This document shows positions 16,546-25,018 of a stretch of DNA of 44,133 bases, in pieces. The DNA comes from Lysobacter antibioticus HS124 (GTDB taxonomy: Bacteria; Pseudomonadota; Gammaproteobacteria; Xanthomonadales; Xanthomonadaceae). The stretch is from the NCBI RefSeq assembly GCF_000336385.2, contig NZ_HG424542.1, positions 1-44,133 on the forward strand, written 5' to 3'. Each line of letters starts with the position of its first letter. Position 1 is the first letter of the stretch. Both the position numbers and the translations under genes were made by a program. The notes beneath the pieces were generated by a model. That model had not been told where the DNA came from, did not search any database, and was given only the letters and a program-made list of their open reading frames with translations.

Positions 16546-16809
16546 TTACATCTCCACGATCGGCCCGTTCGGGTCCGGCGGCGGCGGGCAGCCGCGCTCG
16601 GGCGTGCAGACGCCGATCAGGCGCCAGGCGCCCGCGCGGCATTGGTAGAACGAGCCCGGATCGTAGGGATGATCGTAGGCGACCTGAAACAGATGCCCTT
16701 CGGTCGCCGCGGTGCAGGCGTAAGTCGGTTCCGCGGCGGCCGGCGCGGCCGAACCGAGGGCCGCGGCGAAAACGGCGAGCGCGGCGGCTTTTGCAATCCA
16801 TCCCTTCAT
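16546..16809 (-). CDS. Small secreted protein, unknown function
   Basis: The 87-residue product has a clear signal peptide (basic MKGWIAK, then AAALAVFAAALG, cleavage likely after AAPAAA). The mature part of about 60 residues carries four cysteines and aromatic residues (YACTAATEGH, FYQCRAGAWRLIGVCTPERGC), suggesting two disulfides in a small periplasmic or extracellular domain. ATG 16809 is favoured over an earlier in-frame start because GGAGGAAA stands just upstream. I do not recognise the family. Confidence 0.75.
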   Translation of the reverse strand: MKGWIAKAAALAVFAAALGSAAPAAAEPTYACTAATEGHLFQVAYDHPYDPGSFYQCRAGAWRLIGVCTPERGCPPPPDPNGPIVEM

Positions 16810-17071
16810 GCGGTTTCCTCCATTGAACGCCGCCGTGGTGGGTGTCCCGGCCAAACCGCGATCGCGCGCACGAACGGCGGCGCAACGCGACGCGTCTCCC
16901 GTTTTCCGGAAGCGGCGGCGGCCCCGGCGGCGGGAAAGCGCGACGCTAGCACATGATGCGTCGCATCATGGGACGAGCTCGGACCGGCGGCGCGTCGTCG
17001 TCGATCCGATGGAATTCGCGAGCCGGCGAGTGCGGCCGTCGCCGGTCCACGAGGCAGCAGGAGGAGGCGAC

Positions 17072-17485
17072 ATGCAGTTTCGAACCCGTCGGGCGATCCT
17101 GTTCGGCGATTGCGATCCGGGCGGCGTGGTCTATACGCCGCGCATCGCCCATTTCGTGGTGGAAGCGGGGCTGGCGTTCCTCTCGCACGCATTGGGCGCG
17201 CCGGCGGAACGCCGTTTGTTCTCGTTCGGCATCCTGCCGCCGGCGCGAGCGCTTTCGATCGAGTTCCTGCATCCGATGACCTGGGATGAGGCGATCGATA
17301 TCGACGTGACGGTGGAGCGGGTGGGCGAGCATTCCTTCACCCTGGCGATCGCGGCCGTCAACGCCGAAGGCCGGACCACCTTCCGCGGCACGATCACCCA
17401 GGTCGCGATATCGCCGCAGACCCGGCGACCGGTGCCGCTGCCGGACGAACTGCGAGCGGCGCTGGAGCGCGTGCGAATCGGCTGA
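17072..17485 (+). CDS. Hotdog-fold acyl-CoA thioesterase (4HBT-like)
   Basis: The 137-residue size and the N-terminal FGDCDPGGVVYTPR match 4-hydroxybenzoyl-CoA-thioesterase-type hotdog enzymes. In that family the aspartate in F-x-D-x-D-x-x-G-x-V-Y is catalytic. A later FLHPMTWDEAIDIDVTVERV strand and SFTLAIAAVN complete the fold. ATG 17072 follows GAGGAGG. The acyl-CoA substrate is not deducible; no pathway gene is adjacent. Confidence 0.8.
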   Translation: MQFRTRRAILFGDCDPGGVVYTPRIAHFVVEAGLAFLSHALGAPAERRLFSFGILPPARALSIEFLHPMTWDEAIDIDVTVERVGEHSFTLAIAAVNAEGRTTFRGTITQVAISPQTRRPVPLPDELRAALERVRIG

Positions 17486-17698
17486 GCCGGCGCATCGCGG
17501 CTCAGCCGCGCTTCGAATGGCATCGCAACCGTTCGCCGTAATCGCGGGCGAACCATCCACCCGATCACACTTCGATCCGATCCGCCGCCGGCGCGGCATA
17601 AAACAGCCGAGAACCGTCAACCGGACGCATGCCGGCGCGTTGGCATCGGCGTCGCCCGCGCACCGTGCGCCGACGACTCAACCAGGAGTTCAACGACG

Positions 17699-18745
17699 AT
17701 GCTCGGAAAGGATGAAGCCATGCCTGCGGCGCGTTGCCGCCTGCGCATCGGCCTGCTGTGCGCCGCCGCGGCGCTGGTCTTGTTCGCTGCGCCCGCCGGC
17801 GCGTGCACGCCGACGCCGCTGCCGATGGGCGCACAGGGGCCGGACCTGTGCTACGCAGATCGAACCTGGTCGGAGCCGACCCTGGGCGGACGCGAGTTGC
17901 AGCAACAGTTCGACTTCTATCGGGCGCCGGCCACGACGCCGACCCCGCTGATCGTCTGGGCGCATCCGAACGGCATGAGCAAGGCCTTGCCGGCAAACTC
18001 GCCGATGCATCAGGCGCTGGTGGCCCCGGCGCTGCGGGCCGGATTCTCGTTCGCCTCGGTCGAATTCCGCCACCCGGTGACCAACGAGGCGCTGGCGAAC
18101 AGCGATGTCGACCCGCGCGTGCCGCACTACGACCTGGCCTACGCACTGCAATTCATCCGCGCCAACGCCGAGGCGCTGAACATCGACAAGCGCAACGTGT
18201 TCCTGGTCGGACAGTCGCGCGGCACCCTGGCGGTGTGGACGGCGCTGCAGGACGACTTGCGCGACCCGGACAGCACCGACCCGGTCGCGCGGCAGTCCAC
18301 CCGCGTCAACGCGGTCTATGCGGTGAACGCGCAGACGACCTACTCCGGCGCGGAGTTCGCCGAGCGCTTCATCGTGCCTGCCGACCGGGCGAAATTCGTG
18401 GCCGCGTTCAACCGCCAGCATCCCAAGCACGCCCAGTTCGGCAGCGCCATCGCCAGCGTCAGCGCCGGCCAGAAACCGGACCCGCCGCTGCGGTTGATCT
18501 ACGACAGTCCCGAGGTCGGGCGGCTGCTGACCCTGGAGCAGATCAGCCAGCGCGACCCGATCCACTATCCGGACTTCGGGCCGGCGCTGTGCACGACCTA
18601 CGCACAGGCATTCGGCAATAGCGCGCGCTGCACCTACGATGCCGATTCGCGCTACCAGGGCGATCCGGGCGCCGCATTCGCCGGCTATGTCGATTTCTTC
18701 AAGAGGCATCTGCGCCCGTCCGCTTCCGGCGGCGAGCGTCCCTGA
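17699..18745 (+). CDS. Secreted alpha/beta hydrolase
   Basis: This 348-residue protein has a signal peptide (IGLLCAAAALVLFAAPAGA) and an alpha/beta-hydrolase body. WAHPNG near residue 85 is the likely oxyanion-hole strand. VFLVGQSRGTLAV gives the nucleophile elbow with Ser173. The acid and histidine are expected in the C-terminal third, where several aspartates and HYPDFG occur. Candidate substrates are esters or peptides, and specificity is unknown. ATG 17699 follows AGGAG at ten bases. It converges on the acyltransferase gene ending at 18790, across a strong hairpin. Confidence 0.75.
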   Translation: MLGKDEAMPAARCRLRIGLLCAAAALVLFAAPAGACTPTPLPMGAQGPDLCYADRTWSEPTLGGRELQQQFDFYRAPATTPTPLIVWAHPNGMSKALPANSPMHQALVAPALRAGFSFASVEFRHPVTNEALANSDVDPRVPHYDLAYALQFIRANAEALNIDKRNVFLVGQSRGTLAVWTALQDDLRDPDSTDPVARQSTRVNAVYAVNAQTTYSGAEFAERFIVPADRAKFVAAFNRQHPKHAQFGSAIASVSAGQKPDPPLRLIYDSPEVGRLLTLEQISQRDPIHYPDFGPALCTTYAQAFGNSARCTYDADSRYQGDPGAAFAGYVDFFKRHLRPSASGGERP

Positions 18746-18764
18746 CCGCGCCGCCGCAAGCCTC

Positions 18765-18786
18765 GGCCGTCGCCGAGGCGACGGCC
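18765..18786. terminator. Bidirectional hairpin between hydrolase and acyltransferase genes
   Basis: GGCCGTCGCC pairs perfectly with GGCGACGGCC around two bases, in the short gap between convergent stops at 18745 and 18790. No T-run is present. Confidence 0.55.
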
Positions 18787-18789
18787 GGC

Positions 18790-20085
18790 TCAGGCGACTT
18801 CGGCATCCAGCGTGGTCGCGGCCGGCAGGACCGCATCGGTCCGGCTGAGGCAGGCCGCGAGTTCGGCCATGAACGCCACGCGCAAGGCGTCGGCTTCGGC
18901 GCGGCTCAGGCATTGGTCGTCGCCGGTGTAGATGAAGTTCAGTTCGTCGTTCAAGGTGTAAGCGATCACCCCGAGCACACGGCTGGCGAAGGAATGCACG
19001 TAGATCCGCAGCCGGCGCACGCGCAGCGGCGAATCGGCCTGCAGCAACCGGATGTTGCCGAGATTGGAGAAGGAGAACAGGTTCCAGTTGCGGTTGCGGC
19101 TGATCGCATCGCCGAGGCGGACCAGGGAGCGGATCTTGGCCGCCGAGGGCGGGCGGATCATCTCGCAGAACTGATACTTGCCCGGGATGTCGTCGATGCC
19201 CTGAGCGACCTGGGCCAGGATGGTCCGGTTGAGTTCGCGCGCGGCGGTCCAGAAATCCGGAGCGACGCTCTGCCGCGCCGGCACTTTGAAGCTGCCGCCG
19301 CCGAAAAACAGCATGTCGCTCTTGAGCATGGACAGGCGTTCGCGGCGGGCGTCGATCGGGCTTTCGATCCAGTCCGGCATCTTGCGCTGCAAGGTGGCCT
19401 GCTGGGCCTGGCTCAGCGCCAGCAACAGCGCGGTGTGCAGCGACACGCTTTCGGCCTTGCAGCGCTGGCGCAGTCCCTCGGTGAACTCCGTGCCGAGACT
19501 CCAATGGATGTGGATCTCGTGCTTGTCCACCGGACGCCGCGTCGGCGGAAGCAGGGCGAACACGGCATTGACCAGCCAGGCGGCGGCACGGCGCTTCCAG
19601 CGCTTGCCGTCGTCGAAGTCGCCGATCACGTCGGCCGGAGCGATGGCCTGGTAAGGCACCAGCGCCTGCTCGGAATGCAGGCCGTCGAGCAACTCGCGCA
19701 CGATGGTCAGCTGGCTCATGCCGTCGCAGATGCGGTGGGTCGCTGCGACCAGCAGTTCGTGCTCCTCGTCCGAGCGCAGCCAGGTCAGGCGCAGCTGCGG
19801 CAGGTCGTGGACGAAGGGCGTGTAGGCCTCGTGCCGCCACTCGCGGGCCAGGGTGTCGTGGTCGGCGCCTTCGACGATGCGGATCGGCACCGGCGGCGCG
19901 CAGTCCATCTCGTACAGCAGTTCGCCGGCTTGCTCGCGGATCAGCATGCGCAGCGCCGGGTGCTTGCCCTGGACGCGATCGAGCGCGGCGCGCAATCGCG
20001 GCTCGTCCAACTCGCCGGCCAGGCTGAGCGCGAACACGACGTTGCCGTCGATCATGCGTTCGATCGTGGACATCTTGCGCTTCAT
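18790..20085 (-). CDS. Condensation-domain/acetyltransferase-like protein A (last gene of glycolipid-type operon)
   Basis: This 431-residue protein resembles standalone condensation-type acyltransferases (PapA, wax-synthase and alcohol acetyltransferase relatives). ALDRVQGKHPALRMLI lies near residues 35-50. H117-R-I-C-D121-G is the HHxxxDG active site with Thr in place of the first His and the catalytic second His kept. A late FSFSNLGNIRLL strand corresponds to the family's DFG-like latch region. MKRKM at 20085 is preceded by GAGGACGACG. It lies 35 bases after the GT2 gene and is probably cotranscribed. The expected role is transfer of an acyl chain to a sugar or lipid made by the neighbouring transferases. 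Confidence 0.75.
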   Translation of the reverse strand: MKRKMSTIERMIDGNVVFALSLAGELDEPRLRAALDRVQGKHPALRMLIREQAGELLYEMDCAPPVPIRIVEGADHDTLAREWRHEAYTPFVHDLPQLRLTWLRSDEEHELLVAATHRICDGMSQLTIVRELLDGLHSEQALVPYQAIAPADVIGDFDDGKRWKRRAAAWLVNAVFALLPPTRRPVDKHEIHIHWSLGTEFTEGLRQRCKAESVSLHTALLLALSQAQQATLQRKMPDWIESPIDARRERLSMLKSDMLFFGGGSFKVPARQSVAPDFWTAARELNRTILAQVAQGIDDIPGKYQFCEMIRPPSAAKIRSLVRLGDAISRNRNWNLFSFSNLGNIRLLQADSPLRVRRLRIYVHSFASRVLGVIAYTLNDELNFIYTGDDQCLSRAEADALRVAFMAELAACLSRTDAVLPAATTLDAEVA

Positions 20086-20120
20086 CGTCGTCCTCGCGGG
20101 TGGAACTGCGATCCGGCGGC

Positions 20121-21128
20121 TCAGCGCCGGGTGCAATAGGCGTGGATGCGCGGGTGACGGCTTTCGAACGTGCCCAGGCGTCCCAACAGGCCGTCGACAT
20201 AGCCGCACCAGATCGCCGCGACCTTGGCCAGCTTTCGCGGCTCGAACAGCAGCACGCAGACCGATTGGTGCACGGCCAACAAACCCGGCAGCCAATGCAG
20301 CGCCCACTTGCGCCGGTACAGGCCCAGCGCATGCACCGCGTTGCGGGCGCCGTAGTAGCGGCGCCAGGCGACGTGATGGGTGGTGAACATCTTGCCGTGA
20401 CGCTTGATCGCGCCGGTGGTCTGGCGCATGGTCACGCCGGCGTTCATGTACACGGGAATGCCATGGTCGGACGCGCGCAGGCCGTACTCGATATCGATGT
20501 ACTCGATGAAGTAGTCTTCGCGGAACGCGCCCAGCCGGCGGAAAGTCTCGGCCGAGAACGCCGAGCCGGACGAGATCACGAACAGCGACGGAAACAGGCC
20601 GCGTGGCTCGTCGTCGATGCGCCGCGGCTTGGGGAATCGCCGGCCCGGCGGGATCGAGGGCATGCACTTGCCGAGGTTGATTTCGTAGATCTTCGGCCCG
20701 ACCAGGAAGGTGGGGCTGCCGGTCTCGGCGCAGGCGCGCAGCATGTCGGCGAAAAACCCGTCGGCGATGTCCGAGTCCTGGTCGAGCAGGAACACGATCT
20801 CGCAGCCTCGCGCCAGCAGCGCTTCGGTGCCGCGATTGTAGGCGCCGGCCAGGCCGCCGCGGTTGTGGTTGGCGATCACCGTGGTGCCGCCGCGCTGCAG
20901 CGCCTCGTGCAGTTGCGGGTCGATCTGCGGAGAATTGTCCACCGCGACCACATGCCGGCATTGCGCCCGCGCCTTGTCGAGGTTGTGCAGGAATTCGGCG
21001 GTGGGCTGGTAGAGCACGAAGATCAGGCCGAACGCGACGGCTTCGTCGGCGCCCTCGTCCGGGATCGGGGAGGGGGTCTGCGGCGCGGTGCGCGCAAGCG
21101 CCGCGGACTCGTGCTGGAGCTCGCTCAT
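20121..21128 (-). CDS. GT2 family glycosyltransferase (rhamnosyltransferase-like)
   Basis: The 335-residue protein has a GT-A fold: FGLIFVLYQPTAEFLHNL, VVAVDNSP, NHNRGGLAGAYNRGTEALL, and LLDQDSD as the metal-binding D-x-D near residue 120. FFIEYIDIEYGLR-type residues follow in the acceptor loop. This order is that of GT2 enzymes such as dTDP-rhamnosyl transferases of the RhlC/WbbL kind. The C-terminal part has hydrophobic helices that may bind the membrane. The ATG overlaps the TGA of the upstream condensation gene in ATGA, indicating translational coupling. Confidence 0.85.
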   Translation of the reverse strand: MSELQHESAALARTAPQTPSPIPDEGADEAVAFGLIFVLYQPTAEFLHNLDKARAQCRHVVAVDNSPQIDPQLHEALQRGGTTVIANHNRGGLAGAYNRGTEALLARGCEIVFLLDQDSDIADGFFADMLRACAETGSPTFLVGPKIYEINLGKCMPSIPPGRRFPKPRRIDDEPRGLFPSLFVISSGSAFSAETFRRLGAFREDYFIEYIDIEYGLRASDHGIPVYMNAGVTMRQTTGAIKRHGKMFTTHHVAWRRYYGARNAVHALGLYRRKWALHWLPGLLAVHQSVCVLLFEPRKLAKVAAIWCGYVDGLLGRLGTFESRHPRIHAYCTRR

Positions 21129-22462
21129 GATGGGCTGCCTTGCCGCGCCAGCATGCGCAGCCGTTGCAGAGTCAGGTCGCGGATGGCGTCGGCCTGGGCG
21201 CGGGGCAGCGACTGATCGTCCGACGTCAGGGCGAAATCGAGCGCTTCTTCGTCGCCGACGATAGTGACCAGGTTGGCCGGCGTCGGCGCGAGTGCGGCCG
21301 TAGGGCTGAGCACCGCCTTGAGCCGGAAATCGCCGTACTCGCGTGCCAGGTCGAGCTTGCCGAGGTAGGACAGGGTCACGCCGCGACCGCTGCGGCGCGA
21401 ACGCGAATAGGCGATCAGCCGGTCGAACAGCGGGTGCACCCGCTCCATGCCGAGCAGGTTCTCGTGCACCTGCGGGCCGAGCTCGCCGATCTTGGCGTCG
21501 ATGTCCTTGCGCATGCCGCGGGCCACGGTCCAGTACTCGCCTTCGTCGCCGCCGAAGCTCTTCACGATCGCCGGCGACAACTGAATGGTCGGCGCCATCG
21601 CGAACAGGGCGTCGGCGCCGAGCTTGGGCAGAAACCGGCGCACATCGACCGGCAGGGAGAATTGTTCGATCGCGCCTTTGCCGAGGGTGTCGCGGAAGCT
21701 CAGCATCAAGGCCAGGCCGACGATGTTGAACACCGTCACCCGCTCCTGCCGGCAGCGCTGCGCCAAGGCCCGGTAGTCGTCCGTCGGTAGCTGCCAGCGG
21801 AGGGTATAGACCGTGCCGTAGCCGACCGCGGGGCCGATCCGGCGCGTGCGCACCCACAGCTTGAACAAGGCGGTCTTCCAGCGCAGCCGCCGCCGGATCG
21901 CGCCGTCGCCGAGCACGGCTTCCGGCAGCAGCGCGTCGACCTCCGGCATGGCCTCGTGGCGGCCGATGTCGCGCTCCGGGTCGTCGCACAGCAGCAACAA
22001 TTCGCGCAACAGGGTCAGTACCGACACGCCGTCGCAGACGCAGTGGTGGCAGGTCAGCAACAGTTCGCTGAGTTCCGCGCCCCGCACCAGGGTGGCGCGG
22101 ATCAGCGGTTCGCACCCGGCATCGAACAATTGGCCGCGTTCGCGCTCGCTTTCGCGTTCCCAGCGCCGGTCGTCGTCGCGCTCGACGATACGCAGCGGGA
22201 TCGGCGGCGCCGGGTGCCGCTCTTCGAACCAGGGCCGCCCGTCGATCGCGACCACCACGCTGCGCAGCACCGGATGCTTTTGCTGGAGGCGGGCCAGGGC
22301 CTGGCGCAGGCGCGCTTCGGCGATCCTGCCTTCGATGCGCGCGGGGATCACGATGGCGACCGGCACCTGGCCGTCCAGGTACATGCCGCGTTCGAACAAA
22401 CTCAGCGGGCGCTTCAGGGTCGCGCCGAGGGCGGCAGTGGCCACGGCGACGACGCCGGTCAT
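21125..22462 (-). CDS. Condensation-domain/acetyltransferase-like protein B
   Basis: The 445-residue protein has a complete active-site motif H139-H140-C-V-C-D144-G145, as in condensation domains and Pap-type acyltransferases. RPLSLFERGMYLDG and RQALARLQQKHPVLRSV occur in the N-terminal half, and SLPVDVRRFLP plus a late TLSYLGKLDLAREYG in the C-terminal half. No carrier-protein or adenylation domain is attached, so it is a standalone acyltransferase. It overlaps the genes on both sides by four bases (ATGA at 22459-22462 and 21125-21128). Together with protein A it gives the operon two non-identical acyltransferases. Confidence 0.8.
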   Translation of the reverse strand: MTGVVAVATAALGATLKRPLSLFERGMYLDGQVPVAIVIPARIEGRIAEARLRQALARLQQKHPVLRSVVVAIDGRPWFEERHPAPPIPLRIVERDDDRRWERESERERGQLFDAGCEPLIRATLVRGAELSELLLTCHHCVCDGVSVLTLLRELLLLCDDPERDIGRHEAMPEVDALLPEAVLGDGAIRRRLRWKTALFKLWVRTRRIGPAVGYGTVYTLRWQLPTDDYRALAQRCRQERVTVFNIVGLALMLSFRDTLGKGAIEQFSLPVDVRRFLPKLGADALFAMAPTIQLSPAIVKSFGGDEGEYWTVARGMRKDIDAKIGELGPQVHENLLGMERVHPLFDRLIAYSRSRRSGRGVTLSYLGKLDLAREYGDFRLKAVLSPTAALAPTPANLVTIVGDEEALDFALTSDDQSLPRAQADAIRDLTLQRLRMLARQGSPS

Positions 22463-23784
22463 GCGCTCTGTCCCAGCCATTGCAGCGACGCGTTGCCGCG
22501 TTCCTCCGGCGCCTGCTCCAACAGGCCCCAGCCGCGCAGATGGCGGATCGCTTCGGCGACGCCGTCTTCGGCGCGGATGCGCCGGCCCAGGTCGGCGGCG
22601 GCCTGCTGCATCGACGGCGTGTGCGCCTGTTCCAACGCGTCGGCCAGCGCCTCGGCGCTGAGTTGAGTGCGGTCCAGCGCGGCGGGCCCGGCGCCGATGC
22701 GGTTGAGCGAGTGCGCCCAGAACGGCTGATCGCCGTAGAACGGCACGATGACGGACGGGATGCCGGCCCGCGCCGCCGCTGCGGCGGTGCCGGCGCCGCC
22801 GTGGTGGACGGCGGCCGACATCAAGGGGAACAGGCGGTCGTGCGGGGCCTGGCGTATGAAGAATATCTGCTCGTCCAGGGCGCCGTCGGGATGGTCCAGT
22901 CCGCCCCAGCCGGTCGCCAGCAGCGCGCGCCGTCCGCTCTTGCGCACGGCCTCGATCACGGTCGCGGTGAATCCGGTCGCGTCGCTGGAGACCATGCTGC
23001 CGAAGCCGATGTAGACCGGTTTCGGGCCGGCAGCGAGGAACGCGCGCAAGGCATCGGAAGGCTGCCATTGGGCCTCGTCGAGGAACCAGTAGCCGGCGAT
23101 CTGGACGTTCTGCGGCCAGTCGGCCGGCCGCGGCACCACATGGCGACTGAAGCCGTACACGACGCGGGTGCCGGCGTTCTTGTAGTAGGGCCCGTACCAG
23201 GGATACTTCTTCAGCCCGAGTTGCGGCCGCACGATATCGTTGAGGGCCGGCTTCATCACGTGCCAGACCAGGTGGCGCAGCACGTGGTAACTGGCGACGT
23301 TGAGCAGCGGCGGCAGATTCCGCTTCTTGCCGGCCAGCACCACCGGCGGCATCAGCCGCGATGGCGTCAGTGGTTGCAGTTGCGCCGCGACGAATGGAAT
23401 CCCGTGAGCCTCGGCCAGCGACTTGGCCAGCAGCGTGCTGTTGCCGACGCCCATCAGCAGGCCGGCGCCTTCGATGGCGGCCCGCCCTTCGGCGACCCAG
23501 CTGCGCGCCCATTGCGCGTACTGGCGGCGGAACACGCGCGCCATCTCGCGCATGTTCAGGCCGCGGTCGGCGATGCTGCGGTCGGCGTGAAGCATGGCGT
23601 GGAAGTCGCTGGCCAGCGGGTAGTGCTCCAGGCCCGCGCCGCGTACCAGTTCGGAGAAGTGGCCGCTGGTGACGATGCGCACCGGATAGCCGGCGCTGCG
23701 CAGGCCCTGGCCCAATGCGACCAACGGACGGATGTCGCCTTGCGTCCCGATGGTGAAGATGGCGATCGGCGCCCGCGTGCTCAT
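22459..23784 (-). CDS. GT1 family glycosyltransferase (first gene of glycolipid-type operon)
   Basis: This 441-residue GT-B enzyme starts with IAIFTIGTQGDIRPLVALG, the signature of GT1/GT28-like transferases such as sterol glucosyltransferases and RhlB. The donor-binding half contains KPVYIGFGSMVS, LLATGWGG, FFIRQAPHDRLFPLMSAAV, H327-H-G-G-A-G-T and PFYGDQPFWA. It would transfer a sugar from a nucleotide donor to a lipid or hydroxyl acceptor. The canonical strand start supports ATG 23784. The ribosome site is weak (GAGG 14 bases upstream), and the promoter seems to lie some 300 bases further up. It opens the four-gene operon. Confidence 0.85.
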   Translation of the reverse strand: MSTRAPIAIFTIGTQGDIRPLVALGQGLRSAGYPVRIVTSGHFSELVRGAGLEHYPLASDFHAMLHADRSIADRGLNMREMARVFRRQYAQWARSWVAEGRAAIEGAGLLMGVGNSTLLAKSLAEAHGIPFVAAQLQPLTPSRLMPPVVLAGKKRNLPPLLNVASYHVLRHLVWHVMKPALNDIVRPQLGLKKYPWYGPYYKNAGTRVVYGFSRHVVPRPADWPQNVQIAGYWFLDEAQWQPSDALRAFLAAGPKPVYIGFGSMVSSDATGFTATVIEAVRKSGRRALLATGWGGLDHPDGALDEQIFFIRQAPHDRLFPLMSAAVHHGGAGTAAAAARAGIPSVIVPFYGDQPFWAHSLNRIGAGPAALDRTQLSAEALADALEQAHTPSMQQAAADLGRRIRAEDGVAEAIRHLRGWGLLEQAPEERGNASLQWLGQSA

Positions 23785-24240
23785 GGGTGAATCGCAGCCT
23801 CTTCTGGCGGTGGATGTCGCATGTCCGAGCGTCCCGCCGGCAGCGTGTCCCGCTGCGCCAGGCGCAACGGGCGTCGGCCCGCACTCGCTGCGGACCCGCG
23901 GCGGCGGCCGTTCGGCCAGCGTGGGTTTCGCTGCAACGGATCGACCGGGCGTCGGCTCCGCGCGCTTCGCGCACCGGGCGGTGCGCCTGGCGAATCGGGT
24001 GGGCATGACGACCGGTATGGATGGAATCTAATGCTGCGCCACGGAAGTTTTCCTTTGGCGGCATCACAGTTCGCCGCCAGCTTCCTGTCCCCGATCGCAC
24101 GCTGTGACCGCGTTATCCGTTTCGGAAAAATCCGGCAAAATGCCCGGATTCGAAGAAAATGCGCTGCTGCGCGATAGCGGAATTCGCCTGTTGCGGTTAG
24201 ACCGAATGCAATGACGGGCGGTGCGACGGGAGCGGAAGAG
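23785..24240. other. Divergent intergenic region (GT1 operon / cupin)
   Basis: About 455 bases without a gene. An AT-richer part at 24110-24190 holds an inverted repeat, ATCCGG-N8-CCGGAT (24130-24149). On the minus strand it also holds a weak promoter-like pair, TTGCCG (24133-24138) and GATAAC (24112-24117), 15 bases apart. If this drives the glycosyltransferase operon, its mRNA leader would be about 320 bases long. Confidence 0.35.
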
Positions 24241-24573
24241 ATGAAGATCGGGAACTTGTTCGACGGATCGCAAGCGCCCGCCGCGGGCGAGCGCTTCGAG
24301 CCTCTGCTCAGTCACCGCAATCTGGTGGTGGAGCGAATTCTCAGCTCGGCGGCGATCGAACCGGTGGAGTACGTGCAGCCCCAGGACGAATGGGTGGCGC
24401 TGCTGCAGGGCGAGGCGACGCTGGAGGTGGCCGGAGAATCCTTCGAGCTGCGGTCCGGCGATCACTTGTTCCTGCCCGCCGGGACGCCGCACATCGTACG
24501 GCGGGTCTCGCAGGGGGCGTTGTGGCTGGCGGTGCATCTGCATCCGTCGGCTGCTGACGCAGCGGCGGACTAG
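24241..24573 (+). CDS. Small single-domain cupin protein
   Basis: The 110-residue protein is a single cupin beta-barrel. The first motif is degenerate (EWVALLQGEATLEVAG), and the second is GDHLFLPAGTPH with a histidine in the usual place. DNL-like MKIGNLFD precedes the barrel. Such cupins often bind a metal or serve as small isomerase, lyase or sensor domains; no function can be fixed. ATG 24241 follows GGAGCGGAAGAG, better than the upstream in-frame ATG 24211. It is divergent from the glycosyltransferase operon, and its stop is four bases from that of the convergent gene at 24578. Confidence 0.75.
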   Translation: MKIGNLFDGSQAPAAGERFEPLLSHRNLVVERILSSAAIEPVEYVQPQDEWVALLQGEATLEVAGESFELRSGDHLFLPAGTPHIVRRVSQGALWLAVHLHPSAADAAAD

Positions 24574-24577
24574 CGGC

Positions 24578-25018
24578 TCAGCGGGCCTGGGCCGGGGTCG
24601 GCCCGCAGTTCGCGTGATCGAGGAGCGACCGCCTGGCCATCAGCAGCACCCGCGTTCCATCGGGCCATTCGATCCGATACGTAATGTCGTATATGGCCGT
24701 GCCGATGCTGCTGCGGAAGCAGAGCGCAGCTTCGGTGAACTCCCGGTACCAACACAGGTAATCGATCAGATAGAAGCCCAGACTGGAGCGTTGGTCGATC
24801 CGCAGGAATCCTTCCACGAAGGCGCCGAACTCGGCGCTCCAACTGCGGACTTCGGTCCATTCCTCGCCGGCATCCGCGGCCGAGTCCACGTAGGGATCCG
24901 GCGCAAGCCAGATCTGGACGGATTCGACGCCGGTCGTCAGCGAGCGGCCTACGGCATCCAGGTAGCCATCCAGAAACCGGCTGTGGCTGGGTATGTCGAA
25001 AAACTCGGGTTCGGTCAT
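24578..25018 (-). CDS. Hypothetical protein, acidic, unknown function
   Basis: The 146-residue product starts MTEPEFFDIPSHSRFLDGYL and contains many aromatics (SSLGFYLIDYLCWYREFTE, TAIYDITYRIEW). It has no signal peptide or membrane helix. The composition is that of a folded cytoplasmic protein. Base composition is lower in GC than the neighbours, which may reflect acquired DNA. I do not recognise the family. ATG 25018 is chosen because it begins the conserved-looking part; the frame stays open upstream. Confidence 0.6.
   Translation of the reverse strand: MTEPEFFDIPSHSRFLDGYLDAVGRSLTTGVESVQIWLAPDPYVDSAADAGEEWTEVRSWSAEFGAFVEGFLRIDQRSSLGFYLIDYLCWYREFTEAALCFRSSIGTAIYDITYRIEWPDGTRVLLMARRSLLDHANCGPTPAQAR

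Noticed and set aside
18790-23784. A nonribosomal peptide synthetase cluster
   Set aside because: The two condensation-type proteins stand alone; no adenylation, thiolation or thioesterase domain is present in the operon.
23785-24006. An earlier in-frame start for the GT1 glycosyltransferase
   Set aside because: The extra residues are arginine/proline-rich and unlike the family, whose proteins begin right before the first beta strand, as MSTRAPIAIFTIG does.
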